64,000 bases of DNA from Zonotrichia leucophrys gambelii (taxonomy: Eukaryota; Chordata; Aves; Passeriformes; Passerellidae), in contig NC_088171.1 of the NCBI RefSeq assembly GCF_028769735.1, positions 141,257,917 through 141,321,916 of the forward strand, read 5' to 3'. Every line of letters starts with the position of its first letter. Position 1 is the stretch's first letter. The notes below the pieces were generated by a model that worked only from the letters and a program-made list of their open reading frames with translations, did no database searches and was not told the DNA's origin. A program made the position numbers and the translations under genes. Of the stretch, positions 24,634 through 37,213 are shown piece after piece.

Positions 24634-27239
24634 TTTATTTGGACAAGCTGCTTGGTTGTTTTGGGTTTTTGGGTTTTTTAAAAGAAAATTAATTCTGGGT
24701 CAGCTTCAAGGATTAAGGCAACTCCAGATTTTGCTTGCTAGAGGCATATTCCCAAGGATTTGGTTTAATATTTTTGGAAACTTAAAAATAGCATCTTTTC
24801 CTTCTAGCTTTGTTCTTTCCTACTCAGCAAGCACAGATTTTTGACCCTGGATTCCCAACAGAGCTTGAAGCTAGCGTGAGTCTTCCTTGTATCTGCTGGC
24901 ATCTACAACAGCACACTATTACCATCATCCACACTATTACCAGAAAAATGAGAATCCCTCCCAACCCCATGCTGAAAAAGCCAGACCTTGATCTCTCCTG
25001 TACCACCTCACATGCAGAGTCATAAACACTCCTGTGAAATCTGCTGACAACGTGGGGTTGCTTCTGCCCCTCTCCAAAGTTAAAATGAGGATTCTTGGCT
25101 ATTCCTCTCTGGCAATGCTGGCCACTTTGTGTCCCACCAACTCGAACCTTGGAAGCCAGGGAATAGTTTCATCATCAAATTCATGACACATACCAAAGCT
25201 ATTGCCTTTTTCTCCCCAATAATCTTAAAACAGTCAGAAGAGGTAACCCAGTAAATGGCTTTCTTATGAAACACCCTCCTGGGGCACAGGGAGCTTATTC
25301 AATCTGTGAGCAGAAGGGCAGCTACAAGAGTCCAGAGAGGAAGGTCTGGGAGGTTAACAACCTTTTTTGTCAGACATTACTCCCTTTCTTACTTTAGCCT
25401 GGGCTTCACCCACAATCAGATATGAAAACCAGATCCAACATGGACTCCTCTGCTTCACAAAATCATGACTAAAAGGCCTTTCTTGGTTTTTTTGAGTTAT
25501 CACAGTCCAGTAGAAAGACTAATTCTAAAATTCTAGCACAGGTTCTTGGAGATGGGGAGACATTAGGTCCCATTTTCTCTGCACTAATCTGTCCTCATTA
25601 GTCATCAGATGCAGAAGCCTACAGAGAAGATGCTGTCAGATGTGCAAAAGGAGATTGCTAGTATCCATTAGTGCCAATGTAAAAGCAGACAGTGCTGGTG
25701 ACAGCAGCACCAATTCATCACCATCTTTTGACATCTAAATATGAAGTAACTTATCCCTAAAAATGCAGGCTGGCAGTAGCAAAAATACAAACTACTCTTC
25801 CTCAGAGTAAGAGTTCTCTAGAATGCCAAACATCTGCCTAAACAAAATCTGTGTGAATTTGGCCCATTGTTTTAAATTGCTAATTCAAACTGCACTATAA
25901 CTTCACAGTATTGAGACCAAATAGCTTTTTAAAATTATTAGTTTATATACACTTATTTAAGATGGGAATGTTTTATATCAGATTAAACTACTTCTGGAGT
26001 TCAGTTCAAGAAGATCAAACTACCTCCAGAAATTGGTGTGTTCACCCAGCAGTCCTGTGAGCAATCAGCACAGTGTGAGTTCAGTTAGGATGTCTGACAG
26101 TTAACCCTGCACACACATCACTCAACTGGGCTACCACTGAAGAACAAATCAACACTAACATGTTTGTAATTACTAAGCATCTAAAAGCCATATAGCTTCA
26201 TTCTGTTTGTAAATTAAACACCATGCCATTGCCACAATTTACTTGAAAACCTTTCTTACTAGTACCAAAAGATGTTTTTCATCTCTGTATCTGCGTATTT
26301 TTAAAAACCCCTAAGCAACTCTGAACAACTTTTAGCAGTTTTTGTCCTTTGTTACCCTTAAACTCAGTGTCAGATTTCAAGAAAATTTTTTTTTTTAAAA
26401 TAGAAGTAGTTCTTTTACTATTTCCAACAAAGGAAAGAATGCACAAGGTAGAAGTGAGTGTTACTATTAACTGCATCAAGTCTGTCAGGCATTTAAATTA
26501 GGCTGATGTGGGATACACTGATTACACTGACTGTAACAAAAAGCATCTTCTAGCATCAGACTCATTCAGATAGCTCATAATTATCAACAAGGAACACTTC
26601 AGTCCAAGTTCTGTAAACCCAAAACACTCTGAAGATATGCAAAAGGTGCAGATGTCACCTTATGTTCTGAAACCAATCAATCCTCACCCCTAAGTTCATT
26701 GGTTCCTTTTGTCACACTTTTCCCCTTCTCTTTTGTTTTCAATGCTTTCCTTAAGAAATAAACCCAGGCCTTGAAACCTTTCAGATGAAGTGATGTTTGC
26801 AAAAAGACATCTAATGTTTTTGTGTTTTCCTCCTTCACAAGCAGGCAATGTTCTCTTACAGCAACAACAACAACAAAAAAAGTGTCTGTGGTTTTTTTGG
26901 AATTAAACAACATAAGGCAATTAAATATTGAGAAGCAGTCGGTGTATGATGAACATGAACCTTCCCATCGGTAGTGTGGAAAAGGAGGAGCTGAACTTGA
27001 TCTGGTTTGTGACCCCCTGTCCCAGGCCAGGCCTGAGGATGTTCATCTCTTGGAGCAACAAAGCAAACAGTTCTTGCCTGCACAGGTAGCATCTTGCCCA
27101 TGTACTCTTCCATGGAGATGGAAGGAAGATGCTGAGCAGCTGCTTGCTAAACCGAAGGCCATGAAAAAATCATTTGGCTCTTCACCATAACATCAAACCT
27201 AATTCATAGGTTTTTGGCCCCCAAATTCCAAATTGTACA
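24634..27239 (-). other. ZHX1: Probable ZHX1 3'UTR and downstream sequence
   Basis: This directly follows the ZHX1 stop codon. The first canonical AATAAA on the gene strand that I find is at 24,634-24,639, which would give a 3'UTR of about 2.6 kb. A variant signal could end it earlier, so the downstream limit is uncertain. A run of 12 T (11-12 A on the gene strand) lies near 26,385-26,396 and a GTT-type microsatellite near 26,862-26,881. Confidence 0.45.
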
Positions 27240-29864
27240 TCAGTCTGTTTTTGAAAGTTTACGTTTAACATGTCTGGGGGGTTCCCAAGTATCACTATCA
27301 TCTGTTTCTTCCTCATCCTCCTGATCATCCAGCATTTCATCTTCCTCCTCATTCTCATCAAACAGCTCTATTCCAAGTTCTAATCTTCTTTGCCTTTCTG
27401 CAAACCATTCTCTGACCTGCTCATATCCCATGTGAGATTTGGCTACCAGTTCATCAAGGTCTTGCTCATTAAGGAATTTGTGCTTCACATAATAGTCCTT
27501 CAGGATTGCTGTTCCAGTTTTAAACTTTATGACAGAGACACCTCTGTCCCAGCAATTTAACCTCTTGCTTCCCCGAGGCCTCCCCCGAGGCCTCCCTCTC
27601 CCCCTCCCTTTTGGTCTTCCTCTCCCTCTCTTCCTTGCAAAGCCTTGGCCATTCAGGCTGTTTGCACTGGCACTCTGGTAATAGTAATACCATTTCAATC
27701 CACCATTTTTCCAGGCATAGCGAGTATCTCCAAACCAGCTCACAATTTCTGATCTTGGAAGCCCAGTTTCTTCTGCCAGCTTGTTGTATTCTTGCGGAGA
27801 TGGCCACTGAGTACGGACAAAGGAACTTTTGAGCATGTGCAACTGCTCTGGTGATTTTTTGCCTATTTTGCTTGAAGTAGAACACCCTGATTTTGTGGCT
27901 GCTGCTCCATCTCCCACAGATGTTTCTCCAGACTCCTCTTTTGAGCTGCCAGCATTGCTTTCATTCATGTCAGCTCCCTCTTCCTTCAAGACATTTGATT
28001 TCCTTTTTTCTGCAAACCAGGCATCAATCTCTCTCCTGGTCAGTTTTGTTTGGGCTCTTAATCTATTCATCTCTTCTTCAGTAAGGACAGGGTTATTGAG
28101 AAAACTTGCTTGGAGGACTTGCAGCTGTTCAGAAGTCTTCTCTTTGAATTTCTGTGGGGTGAAATCAGGAAAAGTAGCCCAAGATGGCTTGCTTTGTGGA
28201 GTGACTCCTGTTGGAGATTCATTCATTTCATCACTTGAATCAATAACAATGGTGGCACATGAATCACTGTTAAGATGAATCCCATGATTATTCTTTGAGT
28301 TTCTCTGATTGTAGCGTGTATCACTGAACCACTTTTTGATCTCTCCTTTAGTGAGCCCTGTTATTTTCATAAGTCTAACAATTTCTGAGTCTTGAGGAAA
28401 CTGGTTTTTAAGGTAGCTGACTTTCAATTCTGCCAGTTGTTCCTTAGTTTTTTTTGCTCGGATGCCAAAGGAGTCGGGATTCATCAGGGTGGATTCATTT
28501 TTGATAGGCTGAGGGGCTGGAATGGCAGCTACTTGTTTGGTTTCTGCAATAGGCTGAGCACTGTGAATCTGACTCTTCTGTAACTGTGTTTGGTTTGGGA
28601 CTCCTGCTACAGTCAAAGCTATTGGGGCTGTTACTGGTAACGTATTTGTACCTGCAACTTGAGTGAGAACAAGTCCTGGCTGACCAACGATTTGGCATGT
28701 CTGTAAAATGGAAGGTAAGCCATTGCTAGCGGCCGAAATGTGTGCTGGAATAACGGTAATGGTCTGGGGCACGGTGTGCACTGTGCCATTAAATTGTTTC
28801 CTCCTTGCTTCCTCCACCTCCTCTGGTGTCCAGCTCACTCCGTGTTTCAGACGCTGAGCAGAAAACCAGATTTTAATCTGCTCCTCTGTGTACTTGGCTT
28901 GAGAGGAAAGAACAGTGATTTCTGACATGGTTGGATATGGGAATTTGTTGTAGGTGTTAAGCAAAAGAGGATTGTTATCCAAAGCAGTGTTATAGGCTGG
29001 AATGCTATTCACAGGTATTAGCACTTTGGGAATCAGGTTGGAGTTCTGTGGAGCTGTGACAGCTGTTATAACCTGTGCCACCCCAGGCTGAAGCACTGGT
29101 GCTGGGGTCACTACTGCCCCAGCCACATCTGCTGCACTGCACACAACTGAATGGCTTGGTTTGGATTCAGAAACTGCTGCTGGGGGATTTTCTACTACTT
29201 CTTCAGAGTTTGGCTCATTTTCAGTTCCCTTTTCTTCACCAGGAATGTCATCAACTACATTGTGGAAAACAGCAATACGTTTAGCCTCGGGTTTGCTTTT
29301 CATCATTTTCATGATAGGAGTTTTGCTAATGGAGATCCCTGATGAGGGGACCTCAGAAGTGTCAGCCTGTCCAGCATTTTCTTCCCTAACAAAACTCCCA
29401 TCAAAAGTGAGATCATTTACTGTCTGTTCAAAGATTGTCTGGTTGTTACGTTTCACCATAGTCAATTTAAAATTCTCCTCTCCAGGGTGGTGCTTCAAAT
29501 TATGCTCTGAGAGGGCATCATATCTTTTGGTAAGGAAATTACATTCTAAACAAACATAGGATGAATTTAACACTACGTTGGGGTGTTCTGAATCCACATG
29601 AAAGGTAAACATATTGAGATCTGGAGTCTGAAAAGTACAGTATTTACACTCATAACCACCTTCTACTTTATTTGTGTTTTTCTTATTGTCTGAATCCACA
29701 TACTCATGAGCATCCTCATCACTTGTCACACCCTCTGCTGTAGGGTTATCTGCTGGTGTGAGCACAGGTGGTCCTTCCTCCAAGTCTGACACCGTTTCTA
29801 GATCTGGATCCTGCTCGTTGGCCAAGACCATGCAGGGTGTTGTTGATTTTCGTTTACTTGCCAT
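27240..29864 (-). CDS. ZHX1: ZHX1, zinc fingers and homeoboxes 1 (874 aa, single coding exon)
   Basis: ZHX1 is a nuclear transcriptional repressor that homo- and heterodimerises with ZHX2/ZHX3 and binds NF-YA; this is family knowledge. The frame shows the full ZHX layout: two C2H2 fingers (C73-C76-H89-H94 and C105-C108-H121-H126), then five divergent homeodomains. Their helix-3 cores are [41 protein letters not shown] and [11 protein letters not shown]. An Arg-Gly-Pro-rich stretch ([20 protein letters not shown], about residues 766-785) lies between homeodomains 4 and 5 and resembles AT-hooks. A long acidic tail ([21 protein letters not shown]) precedes the C-terminal basic KRKLSK. Length agrees with human ZHX1 (873 aa). 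An unbroken coding exon is normal for the ZHX family. The start codon has G at -3 and +4. Nothing suggests damage. Confidence 0.98.
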   Translation of the reverse strand: MASKRKSTTPCMVLANEQDPDLETVSDLEEGPPVLTPADNPTAEGVTSDEDAHEYVDSDNKKNTNKVEGGYECKYCTFQTPDLNMFTFHVDSEHPNVVLNSSYVCLECNFLTKRYDALSEHNLKHHPGEENFKLTMVKRNNQTIFEQTVNDLTFDGSFVREENAGQADTSEVPSSGISISKTPIMKMMKSKPEAKRIAVFHNVVDDIPGEEKGTENEPNSEEVVENPPAAVSESKPSHSVVCSAADVAGAVVTPAPVLQPGVAQVITAVTAPQNSNLIPKVLIPVNSIPAYNTALDNNPLLLNTYNKFPYPTMSEITVLSSQAKYTEEQIKIWFSAQRLKHGVSWTPEEVEEARRKQFNGTVHTVPQTITVIPAHISAASNGLPSILQTCQIVGQPGLVLTQVAGTNTLPVTAPIALTVAGVPNQTQLQKSQIHSAQPIAETKQVAAIPAPQPIKNESTLMNPDSFGIRAKKTKEQLAELKVSYLKNQFPQDSEIVRLMKITGLTKGEIKKWFSDTRYNQRNSKNNHGIHLNSDSCATIVIDSSDEMNESPTGVTPQSKPSWATFPDFTPQKFKEKTSEQLQVLQASFLNNPVLTEEEMNRLRAQTKLTRREIDAWFAEKRKSNVLKEEGADMNESNAGSSKEESGETSVGDGAAATKSGCSTSSKIGKKSPEQLHMLKSSFVRTQWPSPQEYNKLAEETGLPRSEIVSWFGDTRYAWKNGGLKWYYYYQSASANSLNGQGFARKRGRGRPKGRGRGRPRGRPRGSKRLNCWDRGVSVIKFKTGTAILKDYYVKHKFLNEQDLDELVAKSHMGYEQVREWFAERQRRLELGIELFDENEEEDEMLDDQEDEEETDDSDTWEPPRHVKRKLSKTD

Positions 29865-30104
29865 GACTGTTACTGTGAAAATGATAACGACTGGTCAGAT
29901 ACAGACTTAGCTTCAAGCTCTTCTTGATTAATAATAGTAATAATAAAATAATAATAATAATAATGGCTTTCGGTACTTCAAGTCAGTTCTTGTAAAGTCT
30001 CAACATTTCTCCCATTAGCAGCTTTTCTTTCGTAGTGCAATCAGATTAAAAATAGTTGAGGATGAGATGTTGAGACACACTGTTTTAAAGTCCACATCCA
30101 CCAC
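29865..30104 (-). other. ZHX1: ZHX1 5'UTR exon with upstream ORFs
   Basis: A good acceptor (CTTTACTACAG) ends at 30,105 on the minus strand and would start an exon running into the ZHX1 coding exon, giving 240 bases of leader. A second acceptor (ATTTTCACAG) lies 9 bases before the ATG, so a short intron or alternative splice between them is possible. The leader holds an 18-codon upstream ORF starting near 30,096 and a 10-codon one farther down. It also contains an ATT/TAA microsatellite at about 29,929-29,962. Confidence 0.55.
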
Positions 30105-33100
30105 CTGTAGTAAAGAAGAGACAGTGGAATTAGTTTAATTTAAATAATAATTTCTATTTTTGCTACATATTACAGTTTAAGGTAATTCAGTCCTTTGGAG
30201 TTTAGTGTACCACTGCTCATCCCCTGAAATCAGCAGACCCATTCCAAGAAGAGATAACTGAAGCTATGGTAAGAAAGGCAAAATCTGAACCACTTATTAC
30301 AGACTGAGATTTGTTTCAGTTCATGAAACAACAGGATGGTGTAAAACAGGTAACTTCCTGACTGTTTCCCTTGCTTCAGAAGCCTTTTTCTTGGCACACT
30401 GCCGAGGTCAGTCGCCCCTGGACTGCTCTGCCTAAGCTATGACAGCATCCCTTGACTGTTCTGTGAGCTCAAGTCCTTCCTGTCACTAACCTGAGCCCAG
30501 TACAAAATCTCCACTACTGGCTCTGTCATGTATTTCATGTCACAGGCTGTGAAGTGTCCCAGAAAAGGCAGGTTTACAGTATTTTTCTATTGCATTATAC
30601 ATGCAAGTACAATCATGTGCAGGACCTTTCTTCCAGGTCTGAAAACAGGCAAAACAATGTCTTTTTAAGGCACTCTGACTGACAAAAGACAACTATCCTT
30701 TCTTCCTAGTTTCCCAAATGTCATTCCCCAATTGAAGACCAATCCCAATTGATTGCTAGCACTTGGCAATAAACTAAAATCTGTTTTCATGCCTCTATGC
30801 ACTAACAGATACATGACGGATTGTGTAAACTGTAACACAGAGAGAAAAAGCATTAAAGACTGATATCCCAAGCAGAAGTCTTAGCTGCACATTTTTTTTC
30901 TTTAGGCAAAAGACCAAAGTGTTCCTCCCAGTTCACCCAGTGCTGCTTGGTAAGCTCTGTTTTTGAAACTGTGTGTCACCTTTCTGCTTCATAAATATCC
31001 TCCTTGAATGTTCTAAACAGCCACCTTCTGCGCTACATCTGTGACTACATCCAAAGTGCAGAGCCTCACATGACATGTGCCTTTTTAAGCCAAGGATATG
31101 GTTACATGGCATTGAGGACACTGAAAATGCTCAATAAGTCTTGGGTAATCATCATTCCAGGAGGACCATTATTTAATGGCACTGGAGTAGAAAGATATCC
31201 TTCTTCCACAAGTTAATAGTGGCAGTCTGTAAAACTGAGCACAGAAGTGCAAAAGCTATTTATTTTCATGTATGTACAAAGTATCTACTGCAGGCAACCT
31301 CATTTCTCTTTGCAGAGAGAGAACCATGAAGCAAAGCTGAACAGATCCATTTGTCTGGAGTCTCAAGGGACAGGAGGTAGAGCATTATTAACTGTGCTGC
31401 TTCTCTGTGGGGCTGGAGGGCTCTTGACAAAAGGGAAGACAACTGCCAAGACAACGTTGAGCAATGCTCTGGGGGAAGAGCTGGGTGGTATTACCTAATG
31501 TTTCTGCGATTTTGAGTAAAATTTCAGAAATGCCAGAAATGCCTATTTTAAAAAGCAACTTAACAGCTAGTTTTGCTGGCTGAAGTTGTGTTTTGAGAAG
31601 GGACTGTGGTACTCTGCAGTACCCCATCCCAAGCACAGCACATAGGACCTATACACAGGGCAGTGAGTGAGCTTAGGTGCCTGCCAAGGGTCCCCTTCTG
31701 GGATGGCCTGGAGTGCAAGTGAAAGCAATATTGAAGCATGCTGAAGGAAAGGCTGGAGATAAGGAATGGAAAACCTGTTCAACAAATCAATAAATGTTCT
31801 TCTCCAGTCTCCTTGTGTACCCAACAGTGTTCACAGTGCCTGTAAGCCATCAGGTCCATGTGCAATTGCAGCACCTGCAGGCTTTTAGCTAAATCTGTAT
31901 CACATCTCTGCTGTGCTGCAGTTTTGCTTATGGTGCATAAGGAGATTATTGTGTCCCTCCTCTGTTTACCATGATAGCAACCCTTTTCTTTGATGCAAAC
32001 AGGTCTCAGAAAACAAAAGCTGCATCTCTGTTCTTCTGACTACACTGTGTAATTTTTTTTTAAAGGATGTTGTGATGTCAAAACCCTGTTTAACTCATGG
32101 CTATAAAGAGCTGTAACAGAACTCAGTAAAATCTCAAGAAATGAGATGCCTGCAACCCTTCCCAGCCTTCTTTCCTCTACAGACTTTACAGAAACTTCCA
32201 TTCCCTCCTCCCTAGAGCTGATGTGATTATTCCACCTGTAGCACCCTGCTTGACATGTTCTCTCAATTTAACAGGGCATTATGAAAACTCACATTTGAGC
32301 AGTTTATCCAACCAATTATGCATCATCTCTGGATTCTTCATTTCCTCTAAAATACCTCTCCTGTTCTGCTTACAGGAATGTGTGGGACCTTGCCACATAG
32401 CTTGACTTCAGTAAGGTCTGCAACATTCTGCACCATGACTCCAACAAAAATGAAGTAACAGTGTGGGTTTGCCAAATCCACCTTTCAGAGACCTTGTTAC
32501 AATTCTTGAGGCTCTTACAGACTGTTTTTTACTAAGTTCTTCCTGTACTGAGCTGGGAATGAAGATCCCTCTAACTGACCTGAGACTCACTATGTGTTCT
32601 CCTCTGCTCAAGCATTTCCCCTGGTTAAGGCTGGGCACTCTTGTGCCAGTCTGTGCTTGCCTGTCTCCAGGCCACTGAGACCTCCTCCCTCATGTTCCAT
32701 GAACTCCTGAAGGTCATCACTTCAGTGAAAGGTTCTGCTTGTCCCTTACACACCTTAAAGTCAAATATATGACAAAATATTGTGAAAGATTTTCTCTTTT
32801 TATCCCTCCTTGTGAATACTGACATTACATTGTGTAATTTGGTTTGCAATTAAATAATCCAGGTGTTTATTTTATGTCAAAAGCAGCATTTTTTAATACA
32901 AGAATCTGAAGAAAAACTTTATTTGCACTGTATTCCCCTTCTGTAATTTCACCTCAGATTTTCACAGAATTAACATTCCTAGCCAATCAGCCCACAAACC
33001 AGATGTTTTTCTAGGAACATAAACCAGCAAGTGCAGGCCTACTTTCTGAAAGTCCAGAATCCAATATTTTATCTTTCAGCAGGCAATTTCTCAGGACACT

Positions 33101-34514
33101 GTTCTTCAGAAACATGAACAGTTAGCAATCCCAATTAATTAATAATTATACTAAGACAGATTCATTCCAGAGTGGAATTCAACATTTAAAGTTGTCTTGA
33201 TAGCAGATTTGTATGAAGACATATAAATATTTTCTAAATGGAGGCAGAAACCTTCTGCCCATTTGATTACAGTTCGAGAAGGAAAAGACAGAGCTGACCA
33301 CAGAAGACAGACATGAAAGAACCTGCTTCAAAAAAACTTTTTTACTCACTTCCTCCTTCCCTCCCCCCAACAGGAGTACCTGATGCAGCAAGAAAAAGAA
33401 ATGAGTTTACATAAAACGTTCACTGTGTGTTCAGGGTGTATGCTTTCTGAAAAGGCATTGCTCTCTGCCTGCTGTATGACACTTCCATCCAGTCTGCAGG
33501 AAAAGCATGCCAAAAAAAATCCAGCCCCATGTAATGTGATTTTAAGGATATGCAGAGAGCAGCCCAGGAGAAGATGAAGCAATAGAACCTGCTTCTAACT
33601 TTTAAATCCACCTAGATTACAAATTGCCTGCCACTTCACACAGAAAATGCTGCCTCCTTAGAACCCATGACAATATGCACTTGTTGATCCTTTGTTTAGC
33701 CTCTTTCTACCACCCTTTATCAGAGTAGATGTATCTATGTCAGAAACTATTCTGCAGAGCTCAGTGTAGGCTAATACACTCTGATCTGTGCTGCCTCTCA
33801 GGGAGAAGGGTGAAGGACTTTGTTGCAGCGCCATTTTCTTCACTTGTTCCTTATCTGCAAAGTTCAGAGAGCCTTACTGCTTATGACTCCCAAATAAAGC
33901 CACATCTCTGTTAATCCTGCAATATTTACATTTAATTCCTCTTTTAAAATAAGGTCTGGTACTAATCCAACATGGGAGTGAAACTTATCAAACTGATTTC
34001 AGCAGAAGTCCTCACACATTACAAAGATAAGGCCCACTTAGGTCCTTGCTGCATTAGGCTGGCAATGGGGGAGGCAAGTACCAAAGGCTGCTGTGGTGCC
34101 CAGCAGAGCTGCAGGCTGTGCCAAAGGCAGGATGGAGCACTGGGAAGCTGCCACAGAGCCCAGCAGGGGCTGAAGGGAGCCTGCCACAGGACATGTGACT
34201 GGGCTTTCCCAGTTACCTCCCCTCAGTGCTGGTTTTAATGGGGAACAAACAGCTCCATCACAGTGAATGTCACAACTCCATGCCAGAAGCGACCGCTCCG
34301 TGACCGACATTCCCTTTCTCTGTTGCAGCACATTCACCAGGTACCTGCAGAGAGCACAGGAACCTGTGCCCCTGCTTTTGATTCAGAAAGCCACAACCAG
34401 GTTCTGTGTCTGACCATATAAAGCTAATGACCAAACATCTCAAAAACCAGGCTACACTGACCAAGAGGCACCTTTAGCATGAATGGTGCATGTCTCTGCT
34501 CCTCAGTCACACAC

Positions 34515-34590
34515 ACAGGTATTTCTGTGTGGCACAGGCAGGTATTTCTGTGCGGCACAGGCAGGTATTTTCTGTGTGGCACAGACACCT
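34515..34590. repeat. 23-bp minisatellite, three copies
   Basis: The unit (A/G)CAGGTATTTCTGTG(T/C)GGCA starts near 34,515, 34,538 and 34,561, with a one-base insertion in the third copy. It lies in the presumed ZHX1 intron 1. Confidence 0.85.
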
Positions 34591-37093
34591 TGGCAGCTAC
34601 ACTCACACAGGCAGACCTTGATTTTATTGACTCTGAAGTGCCCAATTCAAACTGTGAGCACTCAGTACTTCTAATGTCAGACATCTCTGCATGACTGTTT
34701 TTGAAAGTGGGTATCAGACTTGTGTAAATGCTTATCATACCCAATAAAATGGCAGCAGAGTCAGGGAATTTTTTTTCTTTGCATATTTACAGCTCTATTT
34801 TATTTTAATTGCTGTGCTGTTACATACAAAACAGAAAGGATGAAGAAATAAATTACTGACATGAAGACAAATTTTAATGTGTACTGCATTGAATAAACAT
34901 TTAATTCAATCCTCCAAATGTTTCACGTTGGCTTAAAAAAAGTAGAACAGTAAGAAATTATTAATTTAAAAAACTGTTTATCAAAAAAAGTTTCTCCTTA
35001 AAACACCAAACCAAAAGGTTTTATTATCATGGGATTTCCTTCTTTAAAATGAAACAATCTGGCACACGTACAACTTCACAAAATGCTCCTTTCAACTTCA
35101 TTCTGCCTTTTTTTTTTTCTTCCAGATGAAAAATTTCTAGAGCCATTCCTTTTCCCAGGCCCTAGTCCAGTGCTGCAAGAACAAGCCCTTCCTTCGACTT
35201 CCTGGAGTTGGTGTCCCCTGACACCCTCAGCTCCTCCAGAGACCAAGCTGCACCCTGCAGATGTCTCCTCACAGACAGCCCAGCTCACTCCTGAGTCATG
35301 GCTGGTGCTGAGCAGAAGCCCCCAGGATTTTGAGGTGATTTCACAGCCCAGCAGAGATTGTCTCGCTCTCCTCTCCCCCCACCGATTCCAACCAACTGCA
35401 CGAGCCCTCGTCACACTGGAAACCAGATTCACATGGGCTGCTGTCTGCTTTCCTTAATGTTTGGCTGCCACCACTCAAAATGGAGTATTAATAGTATTCT
35501 ACCCTTAAAAGTAGGACTGGGTCTCAGGGCTGACAGCTCCCAATGCTCCTGTACCTTTTGCTATTTGCAGGAGCCCAAGGAGCAGCAGCAGGTCAAGGAC
35601 TACCCTGATGCATGACAATACAAGAACCTGGATGGACAGAGAAGGAGGATCCATGAAATATAGGTGTTTAAAGAAGTCTGCAGATGGGCAGGACAGGACT
35701 AAAAGCATGATCAAGAGCAGGTGATAAAACATCCTGCAAATTCTACCTTGGATACAAAAAGGTAGTGATACATTGTGACTCAATTCTGCCTTTTTTTTTT
35801 TAACCGTGGAATGCACTTCTGAGACCTCAAGGCCAGATCCATGCCAAATTTCAAGTTCCTATGTCAAATCCCTGAGGCACAGAGCTGCTCAGAAAAAGAA
35901 AGATAATATGGCTTTTACATGGAGATTGCCTCCTCACTCTGTTAATTTTACTCTAGAACCAGCTAATGTTCCCCCGAAACTCAATGAACAGGGAATAAAA
36001 GCAGCCTCAAGACAGAAACAATGTGAAAATTTCTCATTCCATCTATTGTAAGAAACTGAAAACAGGGACTGAACTGACCAGGTGACACTAATACACACTG
36101 CTACATGCTCCACACATGCATACACCAGAACACAGATCCATAATTTAAATAACTTGTGAAGGGTCCCAAAATACTTGAAACAAATGTATAAACACAGTGT
36201 TTGTATGAACCAGTGTTTTATGAATGAGGAAAAAACAAGGACTTGGGAGTGTCAACTGAAAAGCAAAGAAGATCAATTCTACTGCATGGACCTCTGTAAT
36301 CCCATGTCAAGGTAAAGACTGCAAGGCACATTTTCAAGGTTTCACCTGCTCTTTAGAATGTTCTCTACCACTTGGTCCACTATGAGCTTTTGCTCAAATG
36401 TGCTTGCTCAGAACCCCTCCTGTGTGCCTTGGATCCACCTGCTTGCTTCCTACCCCATGTGCTCCTTAAAGCCTCCCCCAGCCTTGCATGTCTGCTTCCA
36501 CTTTGTGAGAAGACCAAGGAGTGCAGAGTGCATGAAAACTCCTTTATGTTCAATGGCATGTGATTTGCATCTCCACTTTGGATGCAAAAATTTTTACTTC
36601 AGCTCTGGTATTTTATAAGGTTCTTTTTAAGGTGCTCCAGAATGTTTCCAGTATCATATAACAACTTTACAATTGTAAACCAAATCACACAACAAAGAAT
36701 TGACCCACTCCCTACTGGCAGACTCCTCCACAGTGGGAAAATGCAGAAGGATTTTATGTCCATGCTTGCAAGTACAGCTGATCTTATAGAAGTTCTCCAG
36801 GATGTTATCCTCTGACCTGATCCAAGCAATGCTGGTCACAGAACAGCACATTCACAAGTCAAAATAAACATCTAAGCTCCTGCCTGTGTATCCACAGTAC
36901 TTGGTGTAAGTGCAAGTATTCTCAGTGCAGCACTAAATCACTGCCAGGACCAGGGTGAGACTATCAAGCTCACCCAGGCCTGTCTTTCCTTGCAACATCA
37001 ACATCCTCTGTGACTGCTGCAGATCCCTTTAGAGGCACAGAGATGGTGGAGCAACAGCACTTCAGCACTGGTGAGGAACTGTAACCACTTGTC

Positions 37094-37213
37094 TGGAGAG
37101 TTTTAAAACTTGGCAAGACCCTGAACAACCCTATCTACCATCACACATAACTTTGCTTTGAGCAGGATGCTTAACTAGATAATCTTCAAAAGTCCCTTCT
37201 ACTCTAATGTTTC
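37094..37213 (+). mobile_element. Old CR1 3' fragment in ZHX1 intron 1
   Basis: Diverged CR1 tail: 'GGAGAGTTTTAAAACTTGGC', 'CCCTGAACAACCCTAT', then 'GAGCAGGATGCTTAACTAGA' and 'CTTCAAAAGTCCCTTCTACT'. The order matches a CR1 end in plus orientation. Confidence 0.7.

Noticed and set aside
24834..24881. A 48-base plus-strand segment bordered by TACTCAG and GTGAGT
   Set aside because: It is short, the donor is preceded by C, and no neighbouring plus-strand exon or known protein supports it.
26930..27113. An 85-codon minus-strand frame just below the ZHX1 stop
   Set aside because: It is in the probable ZHX1 3'UTR, ends in a low-complexity Leu run from a microsatellite, and has no recognisable similarity.
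32385..32700. A possible very old CR1 ORF2 remnant (GACTTCAGTAAGG-type text)
   Set aside because: Only a short stretch resembles CR1 reverse transcriptase, and the following sequence does not continue the match.
35098..35806. A repeated 'ATTCTGCC' plus T-run at both 35,100 and 35,785, as if flanking an insertion
   Set aside because: The shared text is mostly poly-T, and the flanks and interior show no retroposon features, so chance is the better explanation.
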